Part shown: positions 1 to 8,949 of the stretch, piece by piece
Position numbering within the stretch: position 1 is the stretch's first letter
How the letters are laid out: each line of letters begins with the position of its first letter
Origin: Marivirga tractuosa DSM 4126
GTDB taxonomy: Bacteria; Bacteroidota; Bacteroidia; Cytophagales; Cyclobacteriaceae
DNA length: 64,000 nucleotides
Direction: 5' to 3'
Assembly: GCF_000183425.1 (NCBI RefSeq)
Contig: NC_014759.1
Span: 2,883,001 to 2,947,000, forward strand
The notes under the pieces: generated by a model
What the model saw: the letters and a program-made list of their open reading frames with translations, nothing else
What the model was told of the DNA's origin: nothing
Database searches by the model: none
Made by a program: the position numbers and the translations under genes

Positions 1-416
1 GCGTTTTCTACTACATGATTATTAGTGACAATGTATCCGTCAGGCGAGATAATAACACCGGAGCCTGAGGATTGCCCTTTTCTAGGTTGTGACCCTCCGC
101 CACCGTGAAATTCTCTAAAATATTTTTCAAAAGGTGACATGCCTCTTGGCATATCTCTTTCTACCTCTGCTTTTATATGAACTACTCCTTTGGTTACTTG
201 CTCAGCAGCATAAATAAAATTAATCCCTTCTGGCACATTATATTCTGTTTCATCTAAGAAACTTGAGAATCGAGCATTTTTGGATTGAATTTCATCAAAA
301 TTTTGCTTGTCTGTTGCTGATGGATTTGGATTAAAATATATGTAGCCACCAACTGAAATTAACGCACTTAATATGGATGCGAAAATAATTCCTATAAAAA
401 ATTGTCTCTTGTCCAT
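1..416 (-). CDS. HtrA/DegP-type serine protease, N-terminal part (cut by window edge)
   Basis: Periplasmic trypsin-like protease of the HtrA/DegQ family, which degrades or refolds damaged envelope proteins. I translated the reverse strand: about 138 residues are present, starting MDKRQFFIGIIF with one membrane segment (residues 6-28), then a Gly-rich stretch near 104-107 and the block SGSGVIISPDGYIVTNNHVV. In that block His134 is the first residue of the catalytic His-Asp-Ser triad. The Asp, the Ser and the PDZ domains lie beyond position 1. The uncleaved-looking hydrophobic N-terminus suggests either a signal peptide or a membrane anchor. Its neighbour downstream on this map is a small heat-shock protein on the same strand, consistent with a stress-related locus. 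The family call is firm; the exact member is not resolvable. Confidence 0.9.
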   Translation of the reverse strand, partial: MDKRQFFIGIIFASILSALISVGGYIYFNPNPSATDKQNFDEIQSKNARFSSFLDETEYNVPEGINFIYAAEQVTKGVVHIKAEVERDMPRGMSPFEKYFREFHGGGGSQPRKGQSSGSGVIISPDGYIVTNNHVVEN

Positions 417-492
417 CTCTTATTCTTTTAAATTTTCTATACTCAAACGCAGAATAAACGCTACTGTTCTAAGGCTTATTGTCAAAACATAG

Positions 493-516
493 AAAAAGGG
501 GCCACTTAGCCCCTTT
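493..516 (-). terminator. Intrinsic terminator after the Hsp20 gene
   Basis: A perfect 8-bp stem, AAAGGGGC pairing with GCCCCTTT across a 6-nt loop, lies just past the Hsp20 stop codon. Read on the minus strand it is followed by TTTTTCT. It separates Hsp20 from the HtrA-type gene. Confidence 0.8.
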
Positions 517-537
517 CAATAATTCTGCCTTTAAGGA

Positions 538-978
538 TTACTTAATTTGAATTGTTCTTTTCAATTCTTTTTGCTCATCTTTCGGAATCACAATATTCAA
601 TATCCCATCTTGATAAGAAGCTTCAATTTTATCTTCTTTAATATTATCAGGTAGATGGAATGTTCTTGAAAATGAACCATATTGTGTTTCTACCGAGTGA
701 TAATTTTTTTCATCTTTTTTCTCCTCAAATTTTCTTTCACCTGATATTGTGATTGCACCATCGCTCATATCGATGTTAAAATCAGATTTTTTCATACCTG
801 GTGCAGCTACTGATATTTCAAAAGCTTTTTTGCTTTCTGCAATATCAACTTGAGGAGCAAAGTGCTGCATCTCTTTACCGATTCCGTTGAAGGATTCGTT
901 AAAGAATCTGTCAAGTAAGCTTGAAAAACTCTTGTTTTCAGTACTTGGTAAACTTGGGTTATACTTTATAAGTGTCAT
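538..978 (-). CDS. Hsp20/alpha-crystallin family small heat-shock protein
   Basis: ATP-independent cytoplasmic holdase that binds unfolding proteins. From the ATG at 978 the product is 146 residues beginning MTLIKYNPSLPS, the usual N-terminus of Bacteroidota Hsp20 proteins. The alpha-crystallin domain occupies about residues 38-146, with the typical core ISVAAPGMKKSDFNI, a conserved YGSFSRTFHLPDNI strand and an IPKD tail. A second in-frame ATG at 1005 would add nine residues (MLNLKTIKA) that I do not consider family-like. It has its own terminator at 493-516. Upstream, TGAC/GTCA repeats at 1104-1116 and 1147-1161 could be an operator for stress control, which is inference. Confidence 0.95.
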   Translation of the reverse strand: MTLIKYNPSLPSTENKSFSSLLDRFFNESFNGIGKEMQHFAPQVDIAESKKAFEISVAAPGMKKSDFNIDMSDGAITISGERKFEEKKDEKNYHSVETQYGSFSRTFHLPDNIKEDKIEASYQDGILNIVIPKDEQKELKRTIQIK

Positions 979-1103
979 AGCTTTTATTGTTTTAAGGTTT
1001 AACATTAAATTCTATCAACACTATAGAAAAATCTGTACCAATTCAATTTTAGCTCAAAAACAAGTCATAATGGCACAATTCTAATAATCAACATTAATAT
1101 TAT

Positions 1104-1161
1104 ATGACAAAATGACCGTATTGCAAGAATTTTGGATTTAAGGAGCTGACAAAAAACGTCA
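1104..1161 (-). promoter_or_regulatory. TGAC/GTCA repeat cluster upstream of Hsp20
   Basis: ATGAC is repeated directly at 1104-1108 and 1112-1116 (8-bp spacing), and TGAC/GTCA form an inverted repeat at 1147-1150 and 1158-1161. The sites lie 125-185 bp before the Hsp20 start. A role in heat-shock regulation is a guess from position only. Confidence 0.25.
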
Positions 1162-1246
1162 TGAGAAATAATTTTTATTTTTTTTGAAAGAAGTGTTTGG
1201 AAATAATAAAAGAGGCTTGCATATTTGCATTCCCAAACGGAAAAAT

Positions 1247-1320
1247 TCCTCTTTAGCTCAGCTGGTTAGAGCATTTGACTGTTAATCAAAGGGTCCTTGG
1301 TTCGAGTCCAAGAAGAGGAG
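1247..1320 (+). tRNA. tRNA-Asn (anticodon GTT)
   Basis: A 74-nt cloverleaf can be folded by eye. The acceptor stem is TCCTCTT with AAGAGGA and discriminator G1320. The D arm contains TAGCTCAGCTGGTTAGAGCA. The anticodon stem TTTGA/TCAAA holds GTT at 1281-1283, and the T arm carries GGTTCGAGTCC. No CCA is encoded. The gene stands alone between the Hsp20 and cysS transcription units and is followed at once by an intrinsic terminator. Confidence 0.97.
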
Positions 1321-1321
1321 C

Positions 1322-1351
1322 AAAGCCTTGCAGAGATGTAAGGCTTTTTTT
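1322..1351 (+). terminator. Terminator of the tRNA-Asn transcript
   Basis: AAAGCCTT (1322-1329) pairs with AAGGCTTT (1340-1347) and is followed by a run of T residues ending at 1351. Confidence 0.85.
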
Positions 1352-1414
1352 ATGCTTAATTTTTTGAATAGGTCTACACATTAATTACTAATAAGCCCCA
1401 ATTTGCTTTGAGAC

Positions 1415-1447
1415 AAAAAAGGTGAACCAACTCTGATTTGATTCACC
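1415..1447 (-). terminator. Terminator of cysS
   Basis: On the minus strand GGTGAA pairs with TTCACC and is followed by TTTTTT, 37 nt past the cysS stop codon. The stem is six perfect pairs with a long loop, so it is moderate in strength. Confidence 0.7.
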
Positions 1448-1483
1448 CATTTATTTATAATTGATAATACAATATATCAGGAC

Positions 1484-2971
1484 CTATTCCTCATACCCCC
1501 AGTCAACTCCAGTCTTTAAATCTTTAATGATTAATTTATTTGATTTTAGAATTGTCCTTATTTCATCAACTTGATCATAATTCTTTTCAGCTTTTGCCTT
1601 TTTATAAAATTCAAGCAAGGCATCAATTATTGGATCCACTTCAGTAGGTGTTTCTTCTTTTAAGCCCAAAATTTCTACCATAAAGGTTTGGTAGGTGTTG
1701 GAAAGATTTTCAAAAGCATCTTGTCCAATTTCACCAAATTTTAACTGACCCGTATGCAGTGAATTAATCTTCTTCAATAATTCGAAAAGCTGAGCAATGG
1801 TTTTAGCTGTATTGAAATCATCATTCATAGATTTGTAGCAGCCTTCGCATGCTTGCTCTATCTGGCTGATGGCTTTTTCATTTTTCCTGCCATCATCATT
1901 TTTGAAAACCAGGCTTTTGATAATTTTTAGACCATTTGCCAATCGCCTATAGCCTTTTTGTGCTGCCTTCAAAGCTTCATTGCTAAAATCCAATGTGCTG
2001 GAATAATGCGTTTGCATCATGAAAAAACGCACCGTCATTGGCGTGTACCCTTGCTCCAACATATCATGATTCCCACTCACCAGTTGAGTAGGCAAGAAAG
2101 AATTACCTAAGGATTTACTCATCTTTTGACCATTTACAGTCAGCATATTAGTATGAATCCAATAATTAACGGGCGTCTTGCCATTGGCTCCAACTGCCTG
2201 CGCAATTTCGCATTCATGATGTGGAAATTTCAAATCCATTCCTCCACCGTGAATATCAAAAGTCTCTCCTAAATATTTTGTACTCATTACAGTACATTCC
2301 AAATGCCAACCAGGGAAGCCGTCACTCCAAGGAGAGGGCCAGCGCATAATATGCTCATCCGAAGCTTTTTTCCATAAAGCAAAATCAAGTGGATTTTTTT
2401 TGTCATCCTGACCGTCCAAAGTTCGAGTATTGCTTTGAAGATCTTCTATTTTTCTTCCGCTTAAAATCCCATATTCATGCGCTTCATTATATTTGGATAC
2501 ATCAAAATAGATGGAGCCGTTTTTTTCGTAAGCCCAGCCATTTTCCAATAATTTCTTATTGATTTCAATTTGTTCTACTATATGGCCAGTGGCAGTTGGC
2601 TCAATATCTGGCTCAAGAATATTAAATAAATCCATCACCCTGTGGAAACCATTAGCATATCTCTGCACGATTTCCATAGGTTCCACATTTTCCAGCTTGG
2701 CTTTTTTTCCGATTTTATCTTCTCCGTCATCCGCATCATCAACCAAATGACCAACATCGGTAATGTTCCGGACATATCGTACTTTATATCCTAAATGGCG
2801 TAAATAGCGGTTAATGACATCAAAACTCATGAACGTTCTAACATTTCCCATGTGGGCGTCACTATATACAGTAGGGCCACAAACATACATTCCCACAAAG
2901 GGCGGATTGATAGGTTTGAAGATTTCCTTCTGTCTTGTTAGCGAGTTTTGTATCTTTAATTCTTTGTCCAT
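1484..2971 (-). CDS. cysS: Cysteine--tRNA ligase
   Basis: Charges tRNA-Cys with cysteine using ATP; cytoplasmic class I synthetase. The 495-residue product has the class I signature as H40-M-G-N43, preceded by Cys31 in YVCGPTVYSDAH, which in this family binds the active-site zinc. The zinc-site block WHLECTVMS and the HGGGMDLKFPHHECE loop follow, and KMSKS lies near residues 281-285. The length is normal for the family. The start ATG at 2969-2971 lies 4 nt after a TAATTTTG box, suggesting a leaderless message. The gene is divergent from rimP and has its own terminator at 1415-1447. Confidence 0.97.
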   Translation of the reverse strand: MDKELKIQNSLTRQKEIFKPINPPFVGMYVCGPTVYSDAHMGNVRTFMSFDVINRYLRHLGYKVRYVRNITDVGHLVDDADDGEDKIGKKAKLENVEPMEIVQRYANGFHRVMDLFNILEPDIEPTATGHIVEQIEINKKLLENGWAYEKNGSIYFDVSKYNEAHEYGILSGRKIEDLQSNTRTLDGQDDKKNPLDFALWKKASDEHIMRWPSPWSDGFPGWHLECTVMSTKYLGETFDIHGGGMDLKFPHHECEIAQAVGANGKTPVNYWIHTNMLTVNGQKMSKSLGNSFLPTQLVSGNHDMLEQGYTPMTVRFFMMQTHYSSTLDFSNEALKAAQKGYRRLANGLKIIKSLVFKNDDGRKNEKAISQIEQACEGCYKSMNDDFNTAKTIAQLFELLKKINSLHTGQLKFGEIGQDAFENLSNTYQTFMVEILGLKEETPTEVDPIIDALLEFYKKAKAEKNYDQVDEIRTILKSNKLIIKDLKTGVDWGYEE

Positions 2972-2975
2972 AAGG

Positions 2976-2983
2976 CAAAATTA
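2976..2983 (-). promoter_or_regulatory. cysS: Candidate -7 box (TAATTTTG) of cysS
   Basis: The box matches the Bacteroidota TAnnTTTG consensus and is separated from the cysS ATG by only CCTT. A TTTG occurs 24 nt upstream, somewhat farther than the usual 19-21 nt. If used, transcription would begin at or next to the start codon. Confidence 0.5.
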
Positions 2984-3069
2984 TAAATAAGATTCTCTTT
3001 TTAGGCACAAAATCGAGATTGAATTTACACATCTAACTTAATAATATGTAAATCTGTTACCCCACACTA

Positions 3070-3101
3070 TTTGTTTTGCTCAATTATTTACTCTAAATTT
3101 G
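3070..3101 (+). promoter_or_regulatory. Promoter of the rimP-nusA-infB operon
   Basis: TTTG at 3070-3073, a 20-nt spacer and TAAATTTG at 3094-3101 fit the Bacteroidota -33/-7 consensus (TTTG and TAnnTTTG) at the preferred spacing. Transcription would start near 3106, giving a leader of roughly 55-60 nt before rimP that contains the hairpin at 3128-3155. Confidence 0.7.
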
Positions 3102-3127
3102 CAACAAAGTTAGTAAAACAAGATGAC

Positions 3128-3155
3128 GAGGGGGCTTTTAAGTCCCCTCTTTTTT
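3128..3155 (+). terminator. Candidate attenuator in the rimP-nusA-infB leader
   Basis: GAGGGGGCT (3128-3136) pairs with AGTCCCCTC (3141-3149), a 9-bp stem with one G-U pair and a 4-nt loop. It is followed directly by six T residues (3150-3155), the form of a strong intrinsic terminator. It lies downstream of the operon promoter and ends 8 nt before the rimP start. No plus-strand gene precedes it, so it cannot be the terminator of another unit. This suggests premature termination controls the operon. Confidence 0.7.
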
Positions 3156-3163
3156 ATCGTAGA

Positions 3164-3637
3164 ATGATAGGTTTAGACGAAAAAATAAAAGCTTATTTAG
3201 GGGAGATTATCACAGAACCGCAGTATTTTATTGTGGATATTGTGATTAGTGGAAACGATAAATTGAAAATCGTTGTACTACTAGACGGTGACGAAGGGGT
3301 TTCAATTGATTACTGCGCAAGCGTAAGTCGTCAGTTGGCGCACCGAATGGAAGAAGACGAAGTGTTGGAAAAAGCCTACGTGCTGGAGGTTTCATCACCA
3401 GGATTGGATCACCCTTTAACGAACCTTAGACAGTATTTAAAAAATATTGGAAGGAAAGTTAAAGTGGATACCACAGATGGAAAAGCCATCAGAGGGGAAC
3501 TTTTGGAAGCAAAAGAGGACTTTATTCTTGTAAATCAGGAAATAAAGGAAAAAGGGAAAAAGAAAATAAAGTTGGAGGAAACGAAAGTTTCATTCGAAAA
3601 TATAGACAAAACAAAAGTCTTGGTTTCATTTAAGTAA
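3164..3637 (+). CDS. rimP: Ribosome maturation factor RimP
   Basis: Assists assembly of the 30S ribosomal subunit in the cytoplasm. From the ATG at 3164 the product is 157 residues, the usual family length. The reading frame stays open upstream to a TTG at 3071, but that extension would cross the promoter and leader hairpin and resembles nothing in the family. The N-terminal domain carries VVLLDGDEGVSIDYCASVSR and the conserved hinge YVLEVSSPGLDHPL (about residues 73-86), followed by the SH3-like C-terminal domain. The stop codon is 1 nt before the nusA ATG, so rimP and nusA are co-transcribed, as in most bacteria. Confidence 0.95.
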   Translation: MIGLDEKIKAYLGEIITEPQYFIVDIVISGNDKLKIVVLLDGDEGVSIDYCASVSRQLAHRMEEDEVLEKAYVLEVSSPGLDHPLTNLRQYLKNIGRKVKVDTTDGKAIRGELLEAKEDFILVNQEIKEKGKKKIKLEETKVSFENIDKTKVLVSFK

Positions 3638-3638
3638 C

Positions 3639-4880
3639 ATGGACACATTAAATCTAATAGAATCGTTTGCCGATTTTGCAAGGCAAAAAAATATCGACCG
3701 TCCCACCATGATTCGCATCCTGGAGGATGTGTTTAAAACCATGATTCGTAAAAAATACGAAACGGACGATAATTTTGACATTATTATAAACGCTGACAAG
3801 GGTGACCTTGAAATCTGGCGTTTCCGCGAAATTGTGGATGATAACTCAGAAGATATCTGGGATCATGATAAAATCAGTTTGACTGAAGCCAGAAAAATTG
3901 AGCCTGATTTCGAAATCGGTGAAGAGGTTGCTGAGGAAGTGGAACTAGAGCACTTTGGAAGAAGAGCTGTGACTACTGCCCGTCAGACCTTAATTCAAAA
4001 GGTAAAAGACCTTGAGAAAGATATTTTATTTAATAAATACAGCGAACTTGTTGGAGAAATCATAGCAGGTGAAGTTTACCAAATCCTGAGCCGTGAAACA
4101 TTGTTAACAGATGCGGATGGCAACGAATTGGTGTTACTGAAATCTGAACAAATCCCGAAAGATAGATTTAGAAAAGGAGATTCTGTTCGTGCAGTGGTCC
4201 ACAGAGTGGAAATGCAAAACGGAAATCCAAAAATTATTCTTTCGAGAACTTCTCCGGTTTTCTTGGAAAGATTATTCGAACAAGAAGTACCAGAAGTTTA
4301 CGATGAACTAATTACGATCAAGAAAATTGTAAGAGAACCAGGCGAAAGAGCCAAAGTATCGGTTGAATCTTATGATGATAGAATTGATCCAGTGGGAGCT
4401 TGTGTTGGGATGAAAGGTTCAAGAATCCACAGTATAGTTAGAGAATTGCAGAATGAGAATATTGATGTAATCAATTATACTGAAAATATGGAACTTTACA
4501 TTCAACGTGCTTTAAGCCCTGCAAAGTTAAGTTCTATGAAAATAGACGTAGAGAATAAACGAGTTTCTGTATATTTGAAGCCAGATCAGGTTTCTTTAGC
4601 AATTGGTAAAGGAGGTCAAAACATCAAATTGGCTAGTAAATTAGTCGGAATGGAAATCGATGTTTTCCGTGAACTAACTGATGCTGAAGAAGAAGATGTA
4701 TTGATCGATGAATTCAATGACGTATTGGAAGATTGGGTTATTGAAGAGTTGAAGAAAGTAGGGCTTGACACTGCCAAAAGAGTGTTGGAATTAGGTAGAG
4801 AAGAATTGGTTAGAATGACCGATTTAGAAGAAGAAACAATAGACGAAATATTTAAAATATTTAGTCAGGAATTTGAGTAA
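3639..4880 (+). CDS. nusA: Transcription termination/antitermination factor NusA
   Basis: Binds RNA polymerase and nascent RNA, promoting pausing, intrinsic termination or antitermination. The 413-residue product has the N-terminal polymerase-binding domain (about 1-125), an S1 domain (about 132-200) and two KH domains (about 230-370), with GACVGMKGSRIHSIVREL in the first and LAIGKGGQNIKLASKL in the second. An acidic tail of about 40 residues follows. The short tail without long C-terminal repeats is normal outside proteobacteria. Because NusA strengthens intrinsic terminators, the hairpin at 3128-3155 in its own leader could give autoregulation, which is inference. Confidence 0.97.
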   Translation: MDTLNLIESFADFARQKNIDRPTMIRILEDVFKTMIRKKYETDDNFDIIINADKGDLEIWRFREIVDDNSEDIWDHDKISLTEARKIEPDFEIGEEVAEEVELEHFGRRAVTTARQTLIQKVKDLEKDILFNKYSELVGEIIAGEVYQILSRETLLTDADGNELVLLKSEQIPKDRFRKGDSVRAVVHRVEMQNGNPKIILSRTSPVFLERLFEQEVPEVYDELITIKKIVREPGERAKVSVESYDDRIDPVGACVGMKGSRIHSIVRELQNENIDVINYTENMELYIQRALSPAKLSSMKIDVENKRVSVYLKPDQVSLAIGKGGQNIKLASKLVGMEIDVFRELTDAEEEDVLIDEFNDVLEDWVIEELKKVGLDTAKRVLELGREELVRMTDLEEETIDEIFKIFSQEFE

Positions 4881-4931
4881 ACATTTTTAGTACTCAGGTT
4901 CAATAATTTTTTAGCAGAATACAAAGCATTT

Positions 4932-7900
4932 ATGTCAGAAGAAAAAATGATGCGACTCAGCCTTGCGGCAAGAAAATTGAATGTAGGATTATCTACAATC
5001 ACAGACTTCTTGGGCAAAAAAGGTTATGAGGTGGATAGTAAGCCAAACTCAAAAATTTCAGAAGAGCAATTTGGAATGCTCGCAAAAGAGTTTGCCTCCT
5101 CTGCACAAGAGAAGGAGGAAGCATCCAGTCTGTCCATTGGTAAAAAGCATAATAGCAATGTAGTGGTCGATTCAGATGCCGATCGTAATGATGAAAATGA
5201 TGACGAAGAAAAAGTCTTGATCAAAAATGCAGGTGAGGGCAAAGAGAAAAGTACTCAACCAGAACAAAAGCCTGCCGATCAGCCATCTGCTAAAAAAGAA
5301 GAAGCTAAAGAAGATGTCTATAAATCAGAAAGCCCAAAATTATCCGGGCCGAAGGTTTTAGGCAAAATTGATTTAGACGATCAGAAAAAAGGCAAAAAGC
5401 AGGAAACTCCAAAACCGGCCGATGAACCTAAGAAAGAAGAAGGCCCTGTTGCTGAAAAGAAAGAAGCTGAAGAAGCTCCAAAAGGAAAAGTAGAGGCGAA
5501 AGAAGAGAAAAAGGAGGAGCCTAAGAAAGAAGAGCCTAAAAAAGAAGAGAAAAAGCCAGAGGAGAAAAAAGAAGAAGCTTCCCCTAAAGCTGAAAAACCA
5601 AAAGAAGAAGGTAAGGAAGAGAAAAAAGAAGAGAAGCCTAAAGCTGAAACTCCAAAAGAGGAAGCCCCAAAAGCTGAAAAGAAAGCAGAGGATAAGCCAA
5701 CGGAAAAGCTTCCTTTAACCGAAGAAAAGCCAACCGATTCTACTATTGCTGCTAAGGCGGATTCATTAAAAGGTCTTACGGTTTTAGGTAAAATTGATTT
5801 ACCTAAAGAAAAGGAAAGAAAAGGTAAAAAAGGCGTTAAGCCAGTAGCTTCTTCTGATGATAAGAAAGAAGCAAGAAGAGGCAAACGTCCAAGAAAAAGA
5901 ATTGCCCCTAATAAACCACAAGATTCTAAACCGGGTGGCGGTTCAGGTGGGCCTGGCCAAAGTAGAGGGCCTGGTTCTGGTCAGCAAGGACAAAATAGAG
6001 GTGGCGGAAGCGATAGAAACAGAGGCAGAAGAGGAAGAGTTGAAAAAGCGGAGCCTACTGAAAAGGAAATTCAAGAACAAATTAAGCAAACCATGGCTCG
6101 TTTGAGTGGTAAATCACCAGGAGCTAGTGGTAATCGTTCAAAATATAGAAAAGAGAAACGTCAAACTCAGGCTGATAAAAGAGAAGGAGACCTTCAGCAG
6201 CAAGAGCAAGAATCTAAAGTTCTTAAAACAACGGAATTTATCTCAGCCAATGACTTAGCATCTTTAATGGATGTGAGCGTAAATGATGTCATTGCGAAAT
6301 GTATGAATTTGGGAATTTTTGCATCTATCAATCAAAGATTAGATGCGGAAACTATCACAATAATTGCTGATGAGTTTGGCTATGATGTGAAATTCACGGA
6401 AGCTGACGATGAAACGGAGGTAATTGAAGAGGAGGATAATCCGGAAGATTTGAAGGACAGAGCTCCTATTGTTACCATCATGGGTCATGTTGATCATGGT
6501 AAAACCTCATTATTGGATTTCATTCGTGAGTCAAAAGTAACAGCTGGTGAGGCTGGAGGTATTACGCAGCACATTGGTGCTTATGATGTGATGACTGAAT
6601 CTGGCAAAAAAGTAGCATTCTTAGATACACCTGGTCACGAAGCCTTTACAGCTATGCGTGCTCGTGGTGCTAAAATTACGGATGTTGCCATTATTGTAAT
6701 TGCGGCTGATGATGCAGTCATGCCACAAACAAAAGAGGCAATCAATCATGCTCAAGTTGCAGGAGTTCCAATGGTTATTGCTATTAATAAGGTGGATAAG
6801 CCAAATGCAAATCCAGATAAGATCAAAGAACAATTGTCCGCTATCAATATATTAGTGGAGGATTGGGGTGGTAAATATCAGTGCCAAGAAGTTTCGGCAA
6901 AGTCGGGCGCAGGTATTGAAGATCTATTAGAAAAAGTACTTTTAGAAGCAGAGGTCTTAGAGCTTAAAGCAAATGCTAATAAATCAGCTGTAGGTACAGT
7001 TGTTGAAGCAGAGTTAGATAAAGGTAGAGGTTATGTGACCACTATCATGGTTCAAGCAGGAACATTAAGAGTTGGAGATGTAGTATTAGCTGGTGCCCAT
7101 TATGGTAAGGTGAAAGCCATGTTTGACCATAAAGGACAAAAAGTAAATGAAGCAGGCCCATCTACTCCGGTATTGATGTTAGGTTTAGACGGAGCACCAC
7201 AGGCCGGTGACCGTTTCAACGTAATGGAAACTGATCGTGAAGCAAGAGATATTGCGAATAAACGTGAGCAAATTCAGCGTGAGCAAAGTATGCGAACTAA
7301 AAAGCATATTACCCTTGATGAGATCGGACGTAGATTGGCAATCGGGTCATTTAAAGAGCTAAATGTTATTGTTAAAGGTGATGTGGATGGTTCTATTGAA
7401 GCATTATCGGATTCATTATTGAAATTATCTACTGAAGAAATTCAGGTTAATATTATTCATAAAGCGGTAGGTCAGATCTCAGAATCTGATGTGCTATTAG
7501 CCTCAGCTTCGGATGCCATTATTTTAGGTTTCCAAGTTAGACCTTCACAGAATGCTCGTAAGATTGCAGAAAATGAAGAGATAGAAATCAGATTATATTC
7601 TATTATCTACGATGCAATCAACGAGTTGAAAGATGCCATGGAAGGAATGTTGGCGCCAACTACTGAAGAAGTGATTACAGGAAACATTGAAGTTCGTGAG
7701 ATTTTCAAGATTTCTAAAATCGGTACTGTTGCAGGTTGTATGGTGACGGATGGATACGTAATGCGTAAGAACAAAATCAGGTTGATTAGAGAAGGTATTG
7801 TGAAGTATGAAGGAGAAATCGATCAACTGAAGCGATATAAAGATGATGTTCAGGAAGTGAAGAAAGGATTCGAATGTGGTATTAGTATCAAAGGCTACAA

Positions 7901-7967
7901 TGACATTAAAGAAGGAGATGTGATTGAAGGTTTTGAAGAAAGAGAAGTAAAAAGGACTTTGAAGTAA
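4932..7967 (+). CDS. infB: Translation initiation factor IF-2
   Basis: GTPase that brings fMet-tRNA to the 30S subunit. The 1011-residue protein has an IF2_N-type helical domain at about residues 7-45 and a long charged region (about 60-430) of Lys/Glu/Pro repeats and Gly/Arg-rich sequence. A second IF2_N domain follows (about 435-495). The G domain begins with GHVDHGKT near residue 517, followed by DTPGHE, NKVD and a SAKSG motif. Domains II-IV follow, ending in the fMet-tRNA binding C2 region. The two halves of the linker repeat a VLGKIDL motif (near 141 and 285). It is the last gene of the rimP operon and has a strong terminator. Confidence 0.97.
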   Translation: MSEEKMMRLSLAARKLNVGLSTITDFLGKKGYEVDSKPNSKISEEQFGMLAKEFASSAQEKEEASSLSIGKKHNSNVVVDSDADRNDENDDEEKVLIKNAGEGKEKSTQPEQKPADQPSAKKEEAKEDVYKSESPKLSGPKVLGKIDLDDQKKGKKQETPKPADEPKKEEGPVAEKKEAEEAPKGKVEAKEEKKEEPKKEEPKKEEKKPEEKKEEASPKAEKPKEEGKEEKKEEKPKAETPKEEAPKAEKKAEDKPTEKLPLTEEKPTDSTIAAKADSLKGLTVLGKIDLPKEKERKGKKGVKPVASSDDKKEARRGKRPRKRIAPNKPQDSKPGGGSGGPGQSRGPGSGQQGQNRGGGSDRNRGRRGRVEKAEPTEKEIQEQIKQTMARLSGKSPGASGNRSKYRKEKRQTQADKREGDLQQQEQESKVLKTTEFISANDLASLMDVSVNDVIAKCMNLGIFASINQRLDAETITIIADEFGYDVKFTEADDETEVIEEEDNPEDLKDRAPIVTIMGHVDHGKTSLLDFIRESKVTAGEAGGITQHIGAYDVMTESGKKVAFLDTPGHEAFTAMRARGAKITDVAIIVIAADDAVMPQTKEAINHAQVAGVPMVIAINKVDKPNANPDKIKEQLSAINILVEDWGGKYQCQEVSAKSGAGIEDLLEKVLLEAEVLELKANANKSAVGTVVEAELDKGRGYVTTIMVQAGTLRVGDVVLAGAHYGKVKAMFDHKGQKVNEAGPSTPVLMLGLDGAPQAGDRFNVMETDREARDIANKREQIQREQSMRTKKHITLDEIGRRLAIGSFKELNVIVKGDVDGSIEALSDSLLKLSTEEIQVNIIHKAVGQISESDVLLASASDAIILGFQVRPSQNARKIAENEEIEIRLYSIIYDAINELKDAMEGMLAPTTEEVITGNIEVREIFKISKIGTVAGCMVTDGYVMRKNKIRLIREGIVKYEGEIDQLKRYKDDVQEVKKGFECGISIKGYNDIKEGDVIEGFEEREVKRTLK

Positions 7968-7990
7968 ACTTTAAGGTTTCAAAATAGATT

Positions 7991-8027
7991 AAAAGCCGAT
8001 TAGACGAAAGTTTGATCGGCTTTTTTT
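7991..8027 (+). terminator. Terminator of the rimP-nusA-infB operon
   Basis: AAAGCCGAT pairs with ATCGGCTTT, followed by a seven-T run. It lies about 25 nt past the infB stop. Confidence 0.9.
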
Positions 8028-8294
8028 GTTTCATCAGAGTCTACTGAGAGTGCTTTTGATAAATAGCTTTGAGTCTCTAGGTCAAAAAGTTCCCATTCTT
8101 TGAATAGCTCTTGTTCGAAGGGAGTGCGAGGGAATACAAAACAGCTGGGCAGCATGGATAGGCAAGCCAGTGTTGGGTTTTCGGTGAAAAAATTGTTTTA
8201 TTACATTTTAACTATAATCCAAAAGTTCTTATATAAACATGTGTACCTAATAAAATTTTGTTTAACTTCAATAATGAAATCAAAACCTAACATC
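8028..8294 (+). other. Intergenic stretch without a convincing gene
   Basis: An open frame from a TTG at 8100 runs into the lipoprotein gene, but its first 65 codons look non-coding and would put a stretch before the signal peptide. I see no clear promoter box, repeat or RNA gene here. Confidence 0.5.
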
Positions 8295-8915
8295 ATGAAA
8301 AGTCACTTCAATTACTTTCTACTCTTTTTATCCTTTGTTTTTATAGCCTCTTCTTGCCAAAAAGAAGATATTAAAGTAGAGGATGAATTACCTCCTATCA
8401 CCCAAGAAGGCTTAAATACTTTCGGTTGCAAAATTGATGGGGAAGTTTTGGTACCTAAGGATGGATTTTCGACAAATTTATTTACTGGTGGTACTTTAGT
8501 AGGTTTAGAAGCAGGATACCCGAGATTTGGAGAGAATCCAGTGAAAAATTATTTCTATATCAGGGCAGGAAATTTCGTTGATCAAGGTGGTGATATTATA
8601 TATTTACATTTACAAGATATTGATAGTACAGGAGAATTTGAATTGTTCAATAGTACTGGAAATTCATTGTATGAAAATACAAATCCATATCACAGTATTA
8701 TAAGGTTATTTGATAATTCGGATAATGAATCAAGATACTTTTCTTTTGAAAAAGGAGGTGTTATCAGAGTCACTAGATTTGACACGCTAAATCATATAGC
8801 CTCAGGCACATTTGAATTTGATATAGTAAAAGAATCGGACCCGCTATCTGACACGATATCCGTTACAGATGGACGGTTTGATATCAATTGGAATACATTA
8901 AACGAACAAGAATAA
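8295..8915 (+). CDS. Outer-envelope lipoprotein, resembling DUF6252 proteins
   Basis: Predicted lipoprotein of 206 residues with unknown function. From the ATG at 8295 the product begins MKSHFNYFLLFLSFVFIASSCQKED, a classical lipobox with Cys21 as the lipidated residue. An ATG at 8274 would add seven residues and is less likely. The mature part starts with TFGCKIDGEVLVPKDG and ends with a SGTFEFDIV...VTDGRFDI motif. From memory this pattern is typical of the Bacteroidota family DUF6252, but I cannot confirm it. The next gene starts 34 nt downstream and encodes a T9SS-secreted hydrolase, so the two may be co-expressed. Confidence 0.85.
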   Translation: MKSHFNYFLLFLSFVFIASSCQKEDIKVEDELPPITQEGLNTFGCKIDGEVLVPKDGFSTNLFTGGTLVGLEAGYPRFGENPVKNYFYIRAGNFVDQGGDIIYLHLQDIDSTGEFELFNSTGNSLYENTNPYHSIIRLFDNSDNESRYFSFEKGGVIRVTRFDTLNHIASGTFEFDIVKESDPLSDTISVTDGRFDINWNTLNEQE

Positions 8916-8949
8916 ATTTTTAATTAACTAAAACTAAAACCTTACAATT

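Noticed and set aside
3071..3163. N-terminal extension of rimP to a TTG
   Set aside because: The extension would run across the promoter and the terminator-like hairpin and makes RimP longer than the family.
5381..5884. Long open frame on the minus strand inside infB
   Set aside because: It is Ser/Phe-rich because it mirrors the Lys/Glu-rich repeats of IF-2 on the other strand, and it has no domain or start context.
8100..8294. N-terminal extension of the lipoprotein gene to a TTG
   Set aside because: It would place 65 residues before a perfect lipoprotein signal peptide; the ATG at 8295 is the sensible start.
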